Origin: Nipponacmea schrenckii | Taxonomy: Eukaryota > Mollusca > Gastropoda > Lottiidae | Length of the DNA: 64,000 bases | Direction: 5' to 3' | Assembly (NCBI GenBank): GCA_030562195.1 | Contig: JAUJPP010000002.1 | Location: 3,224,001 to 3,288,000 of the forward strand | Notes under the pieces: generated by a model | What the model was told of the DNA's origin: nothing | The model's database searches: none | The model's input: only the letters and a program-made list of their open reading frames with translations | Part shown: positions 13,201 to 24,400 of the stretch, piece after piece | Layout: each line of letters opens with the position of its first letter | Numbering within the stretch: position 1 is the stretch's first letter | Translations under genes and position numbers: made by a program

Positions 13201-16200
13201 ATAGAAAATCGTTATCATTGAATTTTCAACAAGCAGATGATCAAAAAGATTTTGTGTGTATCGGGGACACTGATAGGATCAATTTGCATCATTCCAATTT
13301 TTTAATCAGACATATTGTAGCTCCTGCTAATACACTATAACTAAGTTTTTGATGATGTCACTAATCGCAAAGGCCTTATGTGATACAAGCATATTTTGTT
13401 ATTATTAACTGAATAAAAGTTAGAATGGTGCCAATTGATGCTATCAGAGTCTCTGATACTCATAACAAATTTATTTTAGAAAACCTTTTTACAATTCCTT
13501 AAAGTCTCCCACATTTTTGTTCATATGTAGTCATAATTGCAAACACAAAAATCCAAATAAGAATGAGATTGTGAGTCTAGAATAGTAAAAAAAAATATGT
13601 ATGAATTATTCGACAGAACTAGTGATAATTTACGCCTACATCTCAACGTGAAGGTGTGTTTTTTAAGAATAATTGCAAATCTAAAAATACACTTATTTTA
13701 TCTTTACAAAAGTAATGATGAAAAGATTGAGTTTCAGCTTTATAGATATAACAATGCTTTAAAATCTCATAATTATAATTGTGCCGCTAGTTATTTTTTT
13801 TTAAATCCGTTTTCAAAAATTTATTTTAATCTAACTTCTGTCTGATCTCTAAATATCAGTGTATTTTAATGGTGTACCTTAGATAATCACATTCAATTCT
13901 ATGGCACTTTGCAAACCTTTGAAATATTTTTTTATAATAGTGATTTGGTAATATAATAAAGACTGTTGACAGTAGATTTGGAACAATAATGACATTGATC
14001 TCATAGATTCTGATCAAATAACAAGATAATCGTGACCCATTGTTTCTTTAAATACATTATCATTAATTGGCATAACGTCATGTACAAGATAATTGACATA
14101 TGTTTTTTGCCTTATCTACATATACCTACACACTTTGATATTGATAAGATAAAGAAAATTCAAGTGGACTCAATTCATGACAATTATGTGAACTATCATG
14201 ATACCAATCTGATTGTATCATGTTAATAACATGTTTCCTAATATTGAAGGGATAATAGGTCTTAGAATGAACATAATATTTCACTAACAGCTTTATTCAT
14301 CAGTAAATATACCTGCTGCCATAACATAATAAAATAAATGAATATCCAAAAAACTAAGTAATTATCCATGCATTTGATAATTGTAAAATGCTTAATAATT
14401 TGTTTTGTAAGTTTTCCAGATTTTAAAGTATTCTGTTACCAGGTTAGTTCACTGATGAATAAATACACATATTGACCATTCTTGAAAACTAAAATATTAT
14501 GTTCATACTAAGACACACTATCCCTTTCAAGAAGAAATACTTTCTAACTATTCCAGAACATGATGTCAAACATACTAGTAGGATGTAAGCTTAAGAATCA
14601 CATTGCAAATCATTGGAGATCACTTGAAACTTTGTTTATTCTATTTTTGTTTATTCACACGGTTTGGTACCATTTTGAAAACTCAAAGAAGCTAGGATCT
14701 TGTGGTATGAGCTGCATATTCCTAGTCACCAATTAAATAATACGTAAAAAAAACAGATTTAAAAACCTCCCGAAAGATTGTATACAAGGTTTCAGTCTTT
14801 ACTTTACTGCAGATGAAAACAGAAAAACCCTTTATTCTGTACTCTGCTACGATTTATTGCATCATTAAAAGAGATTTTAATTGTCAAAGAATAGAAATAG
14901 AAAAAAAATATGATAAATAAGATTTTGAATAAAAATGCATACAGACAGTTTTTGTGTCATATAGTGCATACAAAGTTCAAGATGTCACCCATGATATGTT
15001 CAAAGTTAGAAGAGTTTATTTAAAATAAAGTATTGATAACTGCATCTTTAAATCATTGACTTTACATTGTCAATGAAAAACTTGTTAAGCACCTACTCTC
15101 AGATCATTCTCAAAATTTTCAACACCTAACTTCATAAAAAATTATTCATTGTATAACAATTTGTAGTGCACCTAGTCCTTAATCCTTTCAATATTGAGGT
15201 TCAGAAAATAAAACCTAATATACCTTGAACTTAACAATCTATGTCTTGAAATATTTGTTATTTTATTGTAAAGTAAATGTGGCCAGGTCCAGGTCGAAAA
15301 TGTAATACTTTATAGCACGCTGCAATAAAACTTAACAGTGCTATGAGGTAGCATAAGTGATGATACAAGTGCTCAAATCGTTAATAAGATTGTATTAACA
15401 TATACTTACTGGTATACTGTTAGCTAGTGTAGCCCATAATAATAATACAGAATAATTTGGTGAGTTTTCTTTATCAACACATTCTAAGAGATTGTGGAGC
15501 AGAGTCTGAAAATATGCCAAATCCCCTTAAAGACTATTTTAGGGTTTGGGAAATAAATATATAGGCTATATATATGATGATGATCCCAAAATTTTCATAC
15601 ATATTTTGCTCTTGAATAAGGCACTTTCTATGAATACAGTTAAATAAACTAAATATTTCATAATGAAATTTCATAATTGATGTCAAGTCGTTTGTTACTA
15701 CTCACTTTTTCTGAAACTGGTAAATCTTGTGATTTCTTCTTTTCACTCTCTACTAATTTTTTAAACATATCAATAAGATACTGTCTGGATTGAGACCATC
15801 CTCTTAAAAATGAAAAATTGGTGATATAAAAAAGTTTATGAAACCAAGATATTCACTGATTAAGCTGATAAGTGCTTAGAGTAATTGTTATTATTATATA
15901 ATGCACTCTATAAATATAGTATGTAATAAATGGAATTATGGAATCTCCAAACAATATTTATTGCAGAATTGAGAACAAATCATTAGTTCAGTTTATACAT
16001 TGCTCAATAAGGAATCATTCTCAGAATTCTTTGCAACAGAATGAAGGATAAAATTCATCATAAATTTAACATCATTGAACAGCAATATTCAGAATGTCTC
16101 ACCTACCCTAGTAAAACTGCTGGTAATTTTGAACCATACTCAAATTGTTCATCAAATTTTGTGAAGTTATCTTCTAATTCCTTATACTGATTCTAAATAA

Positions 16201-18295
16201 ATGCATAACAAAACATAGAAACATTAAATGGATGAAAGTAACATAATATAAGGGAGGGAGGGAGGGGGGGCTGCTTTTTGTAGCTGTATAGGTTGGGTAA
16301 TAGTCCAGAATGAATTTGCTTACCTCATCATCTGTTGGAAGTATATTTTTACCAAATAGTATATTTAATACAGATTTATACAAAACACTTCTGATTAATC
16401 TATTCAAATCTATAGTACCTGCAGAAGATTTCAGTAATTTTTTAGACAAGCATCCCTTCCCTTGGGGTTGGAGAACTAGATTATGAATTTTAGCCAAAAA
16501 AGCCTAAGCGAAGGCGAAGAAAGCGAAGAAAGAAACTAAGATTTGAATGATGAGACCTTATGATGTTTATTTGCCTGGCAGAATCAGGAAAATGTCCTAC
16601 TTAATTACCCTTATTACAACTTAATTAGGGACTTGTGAGACAAACTGGTAATTTTTCAGATCATTGAGATATCTGCTTTCGATGGATATAAGTATTACGG
16701 TAGCAAAAACAACAAACTATATGTAAATGCATAGTGCCTAATTACCAATTAGTATACAGTTCATTTTTGATCAAAGTGTAAAATCTTAAATTGTCCACTT
16801 ACCACTTGAGGGAAGTTTTGCAAGCTGTTCTTCAAACTCAGTATATAATTTATCAGACATGGGAGCTAGTTGAGATGATGCTAATTTCCCTTTCACTAAA
16901 TCATGTATACTGCTGTGGTATGCAAAGAAAGATTCTTTGGTAATGGACACTAAAGTAAAAGAAAAATATTCAAGAGTTAATTAAGCCATACTTTTAACAG
17001 ATTAATCTCATCATGTGAAACACAAACTAAAGCAACAGTGGAAACACTGTCACACACAAAAAAAAACCCCAAAAAAACAAAACATTTATGTAACAATGTC
17101 TACCATGGAAGTCAACTATTCCAGATCTTATGTATTATGTGATACGCTAAACTAAAATTTGTACATGTACCTACCAACATTCTGAACTGGTCCTTGAACA
17201 GCTTTTTGAAAATCCAGGCAAGGTGATTGAAAAAAATATTGAAAGTCTTTTGGGTCTGTTACAAATGTCATATATTCACCAGTGACCTTTATAGAAAATA
17301 TTGATCCCAACTGAAAAGAATATAAGATATTAGCCAATATTATGACTCAAGAGGAAATAACAGCATATATTGCCATGAAAAAACTTTGTTAACCGAAAGA
17401 GTGAAAACCTTGTGTCTCTTAAGATGTTATCGGTAAACCATTCGTCTACATTAAAGTGATTTTTACTAAACTTGTCGGTAAAACGAGGAATCGGTCATGA
17501 ATGGGGAATGGAGCCTTCAGTAAAAAAGGAAGGACCCACGAACCCCCCAATCTGCAAGGGCCAAATAGGAAGGCCTTTGGCCTGCAGGACTTGCCTTGGA
17601 AAAACAACCTTTCAGTCCCCCTCTCAGGCATATTCTAGATACACCCCTGATTGATATGGTTTTCAAAGGTTTAGGATTTGCTATAACGATGGATTTCATT
17701 CGTGTATAATTAATGTATATACTTAATAGTGCGATTAAGTTATTTTTGCCCCAGGAAGAACACATGTTCGTCGGTAAAACTTAGACGTTACACATGTTTG
17801 TCGGTAAAACTTAGACGTTACACCCCCCCAGTCAAAATGGTCACGCTACACCCCTGTTCCTGACTAGCCTAACTAACAGTTGTCCCACCATTATTTCATG
17901 GGCCAAAAAAAGTTGACATATATTATACCAAATTGCAGTTGACATATTATACTAGGATTAGGAATGCCATGCCTGAATCAATTTGAGTATTTTGGAAAGA
18001 AAATTTTCAATTTCTTTCTTTCAATCTTTTATTATTGGAAGATACGACGAGAAAGATCATAAAAAAAATGACCTACTTCTTTAGATTTTTTGTTTATAAA
18101 ATGAAGTGGACCCTTGCCAAATTCCATGGCACAGCCAAACCATGGAAGCCATCCTCTGTATGTAGGTGGTTGCTCAGGTTTAATACCCCAAAATTCTTTC
18201 CAAAGACGGGTAACATACAGCGTGACAAGTACCATGAAACTTCCCAGAAGGCCGACATCAATCCAGTTTAAGGCTAAAATTGTAAATAGCGCCAT
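10264..18295 (-). CDS. CYP39A1: Cytochrome P450, CYP39A1-like (oxysterol 7-alpha-hydroxylase type)
   Basis: Thirteen coding exons (minus): 18295-18077, 17310-17175, 16949-16803, 16418-16324, 16192-16107, 15802-15706, 15505-15410, 13096-12997, 12640-12525, 11798-11703, 11198-11110, 10888-10801, 10341-10264. Phases join without a break, giving 1,443 nt and 480 aa (human CYP39A1 is 469). It is probably an ER-membrane monooxygenase with an N-terminal anchor (about residues 1-30), then PPTYRGWLPWFG. The I-helix reads WATLANSIPMIFW: like the CYP7/CYP8/CYP39 group it lacks the usual acid-Thr pair and has Asn and Pro there. The K-helix ExxR is E343-R346 (ETVR). The heme loop is FGGGRFQCPGR with Cys423 as thiolate ligand. 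The chosen ATG (18295) is the first in frame; upstream codons in this frame have no ATG. In mammals CYP39A1 hydroxylates 24-hydroxycholesterol; the substrate here is unknown. It is divergent with OSCP1. Confidence 0.92.
11250..11480. repeat. MITE-like element, family 2, copy 1 (P450 intron 10)
   Basis: The termini are imperfect inverted repeats. 'gagtatcagggacacttagagcatcaatttgcaccattctaat' is mirrored by 'attagtacaaattgatgctatcagtatgatggatac'. A core 'cacaaaggccc' is shared with copies at 13235-13500 and 52985-53215. Confidence 0.7.
11885..12350. repeat. Minisatellite, 20-21 bp unit, in a P450 intron
   Basis: More than 20 head-to-tail copies of about 'attcagactgttgatcaagt' fill most of the intron between exons 9 and 10 (11799-12524). 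Single-base variants and one- or two-base indels occur between units. Each unit contains the palindrome TTGATCAA. Units are contiguous, without unique spacers, so this is not a CRISPR-like array. Confidence 0.95.
13235..13500. repeat. MITE-like element, family 2, copy 2 (P450 intron 7)
   Basis: It has the same termini and core as the element at 11250-11480: 'gggacactgataggatcaatttgcatcattccaat', then 'cgcaaaggcctta', then 'gaatggtgccaattgatgctatcagagtctctgatac'. Confidence 0.7.
14250..14525. repeat. MITE-like element, family 1 (P450 intron 7)
   Basis: The left end 'agggataataggtcttagaatgaacataatatt' is mirrored at the right end by 'aatattatgttcatactaagacacactatccct'. Internally 'tattcatcag' and 'tggataatta'-type words are also mirrored. 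The length of about 275 bp and long terminal inverted repeats fit a MITE. A related fragment lies at 9770-9935. Confidence 0.75.
16252..16270 (+). other. Canonical G-quadruplex tract in a short P450 intron
   Basis: Four G-runs separated by single A residues (GGGAGGGAGGGAGGGGGGG) lie on the plus strand inside the 131-nt intron between exons 4 and 5 (16193-16323). The plus strand is the template strand for this gene. The pre-mRNA therefore carries the C-rich complement, about 60 nt upstream of the exon-5 acceptor. Confidence 0.9.
17640..17870. repeat. Repeat fragments in P450 intron 1
   Basis: Two direct copies of 'ttgtcggtaaaacttagacgttacac' (about 17768-17822) are followed by 'tcaaaatggtcacgctacacccctg'. 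The short overlapping ORFs on both strands at 17446-17765 look like transposon debris and have no recognisable protein. Confidence 0.45.
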
Positions 18296-18420
18296 AATCG
18301 TCCTTGACACAACCCTAAAAGGTTGAACGACAAACTGCGAGACTATTCGTGATATCAACAACAGTTGTTGAAACCTGCAAAGTAAAAGTTAAAGACGAAT
18401 TATAATAATAAAAAAACAAA
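18296..18420. promoter_or_regulatory. Compact bidirectional promoter / 5' UTR region between CYP39A1-like and OSCP1
   Basis: Only 125 bp separate the P450 ATG (18295, minus) and the OSCP1 ATG (18421, plus). Both 5' UTRs and the core promoters must therefore overlap within this span or extend into the partner gene. I see no clear TATA box. The minus-strand sequence near 18375 (TTTGCAG|GTTTC) could act as an acceptor or a donor, so a non-coding P450 exon extending under OSCP1 exon 1 is possible. Confidence 0.6.
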
Positions 18421-21400
18421 ATGTCGTTGAAAACGCTACCACTATTGTTTATAAATTTAGGGGGAGAGATGGTTTATATCTTAGATCAGAGACTTAGGGC
18501 ACAAAATATTCCTGACTCTAAGGCAGCAAAAGGTTTGTTACTGTCACTTTCTTAGTTTCTGTGTTTACATCACGTGACTGCATAATAACGGGCACCTGCT
18601 CATTTTGCTCTCATCCCATTTTTCACACATTGCCTACTCACTGTTCTCAAATTTTCGTCGAGTGATATCGAATTTTACAGATTATGTTGATGTTAATTGG
18701 AATTCAAATCTATCAAAAATAGCATTGAATTTGTCTGACAAATTGCCAAGCACAAAAACTAATAGTAGTAATAGGCCTACTATTATTAGCTAACTAGTCT
18801 AGCCTAATCCTAACCATGCATGAAATTGAGAAAAAAGTGATATATTTTAAGTCCATATTTTTTTCCTTTATTCTAATCATGCAATATCATATTTAGAATT
18901 TGATAATAGATAGCCATATTTGTTTACCAACTAAAATGTAAAGACAGAAGATCAAAACCTGATAAATTTATAAACTCAGATGGCTTGCTTTATTTTGAAG
19001 AAAATTATTCTGAATTCGCTTCGCAATCTTCATCACAAGTTGATTTATGAAAAAGCTTGGTACTTTTGCAATAATCACATCTTATGTACCAGCCTTTTTG
19101 TTTGTTGAAATATAATGTAAAGTTATATAAATAATATATAGTTAAACCACATAATCCAGATAATAAGAATATTCTGACTTCTCAAATATATTACTTCATC
19201 TATATTTTTATAAACTGGTAGGGGGGATTTATAATGTTGCTGCTTATTGAAGGTTGGCTCTTAATAAAGGTGGTCGTATGAGCAGGATACACTGCAGTTT
19301 ATCTTGCAAGCTGTGGATTTATAAAATATTATCAAAGAAGATGAATCAAACATTAGAGTTATTAAAATATAATCAAAAGAAAAAGCTACAATTCCACTTA
19401 CCAAATTTCAAAGAGCTCCTGTAGTTTACTGTCACGTCCAAAATAAAGATAATAGCAATTTTCAAATGAAGTTCTTGATCAAAAAGTGCCTTATATAAGC
19501 TGTCATAGGATATATACAAAAAAAATTGTTTTTCTATTGTCCTAAATTGTATAAAAATAGGTTTTTGTTCTGATTGGATCAGTCAGTGAAACATTTTGAT
19601 GTCAATATTATATTTCATAATGTTCGAAATTTTTGATTGGATCAACACATTGATTTGTACTCTTTCTTTGGCCTATTTTCATATTCTCATTTGTTTATCT
19701 ATCAATAGATCCTAAAGTGAATTATTATCAAAAGGAATTATAATCCATCTTTAAACATTGAATTAAAGGGACACTGAATTGAAATTGTGTAGTAAACAGT
19801 TTATCATGAAGAAGTTTTTGAGTTTAGAGGAAGATTGTCCTGAACTTTCAACATGTAAAACTTGGACTGTAACGCATAAAATGCATTTAAGAATGAAAAA
19901 CAAAATTGCAGCATCACATAGGACACTCAGGAATGCAAAAAAGGGAGTAAAATGTGTGAAATTTTGCAATGTGAACATTGAAATTTGACAATGTAATGTA
20001 AGTTATTACACCAATTAAAAGTGAAAGGTAACTTTAAGTTTAAACAGATAATAATGATAAAAAAATTTGGTTGTAGGAGTGATTTAGATTTTCTTTACCT
20101 TTAGAAAATGAGCACAATGAATATTGCAATAAAATAAATAATACATTTCTGTAATAATTGGATATTTTTCTATGATTGATTATAATTTTTGACATACAAC
20201 AAAAGAAATTTGAGGTAAAAATAAACAATTAGTGAAAGACAAATATGGGGGAGGGAAAAAAGTGTTGAGTAGTTATTTATTTAACTTAGGCATTTTCTCC
20301 TTGAAGTTAAAATAGTTTTCACTGCCAGAATGTCAAATAGCAATTATGACACTAGCTTAGTTTTTATTTGAATGAAGTTTTACCTCCTATTCTTCTGCAC
20401 CTAACGAGCTAATGAAGACAAGCAATGCCATGCAGTGTTAAATGAGGGGAATTTTGCCAGAACAGCAGCAATAGCCTATTCATTTTACAAATTCAACTGT
20501 CAATGGATCTTTAGCACAGAGGGATTCAATTTATTGTCCAACTTTCTGGCTTGAGGTTCATGAGGATACAGTTTAAGAGCTGCAGGCTAATAGATTGAAT
20601 TATTAAAAAATTTTGTTTTTACTTCCTTTGTAAATTCACCAGATAGCAAATCACCACATCATCTTTCATGATTTTTGTTGTGAGAAATTAGACTGCAATG
20701 TATATACTTAATTAGACTGTAGAAACCAAACATCTGCTTTGACAATCTAACAAAAAAATCTGCAGTTTTGTTCTTTATATTTAAGACAAGCTTATTCAAA
20801 CCAACATAGCAACACAGTTTCTAAATCAAAATAGCCCATTATCCAAAATGAAAATTTATTACAAATATTCATAACTTTGAAACACTATCGACCATTTAGT
20901 CTAGATGTTATTTTAATATTATTTTTAATTTTTTATTTCAAATTTGAATTTGGCTGGAACTGAAATATGTTGCAATAAATTGCTGATCTAAATTTCCTAT
21001 CAATATTCTCCCATGCTTGCACTGTATTTTTTCAGTTTTACGTGATATTGTATCTACAATGTTTAGTACAATACAATAGTTTATGTATTTTTTTCTGTTT
21101 TACATGATATGTTATCTTCCATGTTTAATATAATACAATAGTTTATGTATTTTTTTCAGTTTTACATGATATTGTATCTTCCATGTTTAATATAATACAA
21201 TAGTTTATGTATTTTTTTCAGTTTTACATGATATCGTATCTTCCATGTTTAGTACATGTACAATACAATTATAGTTTATGTATTTTTTTCAGTTTTACAT
21301 GATATTGTATCTTCTATGTTTAGTACAATACAATAGTTTATATATTTTATCAGTTTTACATGATATCGTATCTTCCATGTTTAGTACAATACAATAGATT

Positions 21401-24400
21401 ATGTATTTTTTTTTCAGTTTTACATGATATTGTATCTACCATGTTTAGTAAAAGATTTATGGAAGAGTTGTTTAAACCTCAAACATTATACTCTAAAAAA
21501 GCTATGAGAACTGTCTTTGACAGGCTGGCTCATGCTTCTATAATGAGACTTAATGCTGCAAGTATGGATAAGGTAAGTAAAAAACATTTGGGAAGATTAG
21601 AAAAATTGTAATTGAGGAAAAATATTAAGAAACTAAACATTTTGATTTACCCAAATGAAATGAAAATATATAGAGGATATCCTATGGCTACGAGTGGATA
21701 TGGTTTTTATGCCATGAGTGCTTGTGATATCACAAGCACAAGTGGCATTAAAACCATATCCACGAGTTAGCCATAGCCATTGGATATCCTATTTATCCTA
21801 TACCTAATATGAAAAATTTAATGATAAATAAAGCAAAAGTGTTGAACGATGACAGCCTTTGGCCCCGCCCATCGAATACCAAAATAGTTATTCAATGGCC
21901 TGTTTTCAACGGGAAACAAGAATATAATTTTTATCCAACTGAAAAATTTTGATTTTTTTTTCATCTAGTATTCATCACAGACATAGTACATAAGAAAAAA
22001 ACTTATCTAAAACAAATGGTTCTAATGGAAATTAGCAAATGAGTTAAACGATGACAGCCTTTGGCCCCGCCCATCGAATACCAATATGTTTATTTAATGG
22101 GCTGTATTCAATGGTTTACAAGAATATCACTTTTATTCAACTAAAAATTTGAATTTTTTTTTTTATCTAGAATGCATCACAGACATAATACATGAGGAAA
22201 AAACTCATAAAATATTGTTCATTATCAATTAAAGAAATGAGAAAAATGTATGACTGGATGTTGAATTTTCAAACTGATGATTGTTATTGTATTGCCAAAT
22301 ATTCTAAAATGACAATTAGATTATTATTTCCTTGATTGGCATTTAGTAATTGGCAAATATATATCTGGACACAATTATATATTGTTTGATAAAGACTGGA
22401 ATACCCTCGTTGAAACATTGCAATACTTTAACAAAGTAATTGTTATCCATATAATTGTGTCCAGAACTGAAACCATTGATTCTCAGACTAATTTAGAATT
22501 GAAGGTGGGATATATTACAGGTACAAAAATAAATAAGTAGGAGTTACTTTAGGACTCATTAGTCAAGTACATCCTGAATGTTTGGGAAAGTATATAACTT
22601 CAATAACTTAGTGCAGGATGACACAAAAATGTCAACTTGTATAAGCTTGTATAATTTCGCTGAAAGTCACGTTTTCTTTTGAGATTTTAGACTTCGTGAG
22701 CAAAACTTCTCTTGATACGGGGCTTCATTTTCATATTATTTCTTATTTAAACCAAGGTAAAATTGATTGAATTCTTTCCAGGATAAAAAGCAGGGTTGCA
22801 GTCTTGAAATTTTCTAAGGATTTTTTATTATTATTTCAGCTTTATGACTTGATGACAATGGCCATCAAATATCAAGTATCCTTATGTTATAGACCTAAAG
22901 ATATTATTCTGAGTACTTTAAATCATATGGATGCTATGAGAAACTATGTTGAAGAAGCACCATCTATTAAACAACAAGTAGATTATATCTATAGAATGTT
23001 GATAGAGGTAAGACTTGTATACAATGACATCCTCTGTATGTAAATTAATCATACATTTCTAATAAATATATTGCGTCTTTATGTAAATTCTATGCAAGTT
23101 GTTGTTCATACAGCAATATCATGAAGTCCTCTGTATGTTAATTTATCATACATCTCTAATAATTATATTGCGTCTTTATGTAAATTCTATGCAAGTTATT
23201 GTTTATATAGCAGTACCATGAAGTCCTCTATGTAAATTTATCATACATCTCTAATAATTATATTGTGTCTTCATGTAAATTCTATGCAAGTTATTGTTTA
23301 TATAGCAGTACCATGAAGTCCTCTGTATGTAAATTTATCATTCATCTCTCATAATTATATTGCGTCTTTATGTAAATTCTATGCAAGTTATTGTTTATAT
23401 AGCAGTACCATGAAGTCCTCTGTATGTAAATTTATCATTCATCTCTTATAATTATATTGCGTCTTTATGTAAATTCTATGCAAGTTATTGTTCATATAGC
23501 AGTACCATGAAGTCCTCTTTATGTAAATTTATCATACATCTCTAATAATTATATTGCGTCTTTATGTAAATTCTATGCAAGTTATTGTTTATATAGCAGT
23601 ACCATGAAGTCCTCTGTATGTAAATTTATCATTCATCTCTTATAATTATATTGCATCTTTATGTAAATTCTATGCAAGTTATTGTTCATATAGCAGTACC
23701 ATGAAGTCCTCTTTATGTAAATTTATCATACATCTCTAATAATTATATTGCGTCTTTATGTAAATTCTATGCAAGTTATTGTTCATATAGCAGTACCATG
23801 AAGTCCTCTGTATGTAAATTTATCATACATCTCTAATAATTATATTGCGTCTTTATGTAAATTCTATGCAAGTTATTGTTTATATAGCAGTACCATGAAG
23901 TCCTCTGTATGTAAATTTATCATACATCTCTAATAATTATATTGCGTCTTTATGTAAATTCTATGCAAGTTATTGTTCATATAGCCATACCTTGGAGACC
24001 TCTGTAGAGTTATCATACTATCATACTAAAATTTATCAACAAAACAGTGTAGAAATAGTGTATTATTTACTTAATTGACTTGCATTCTTGTTGTCAGTTT
24101 TAAAAATTTAAAAATATTTTCTAGGTTTTCAAAGGCTGACCTTTATCTATCAATAAAACTTTTATCAGACATGCGATGACATGTCACTTATGACCAGTAG
24201 TGAATATATTTACACACCTATATTACAATGTTATATAACTTGCTGAACCCTCTCCAATATTCTGTACTGTTTTTTGACATTACAATTTGTAATTTGTCCC
24301 AAAATCCAATGTAAATGTATATTATATGTTCTATTTATTTTCATTACATTGTTTCATAAATATTCATAATTGATATATATGCATATGATTAAAATTTTAG

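Noticed and set aside
17446..17765. Overlapping ORFs on both strands (61-82 codons)
   Set aside because: They lie in P450 intron 1 within repeat debris, with no splice support and no family match.
18296..18361. P450 start at the TTG codon at 18361, giving 22 extra residues
   Set aside because: There is no ATG in frame upstream. Animal genes start at ATG, and the ATG at 18295 directly precedes a good membrane anchor.
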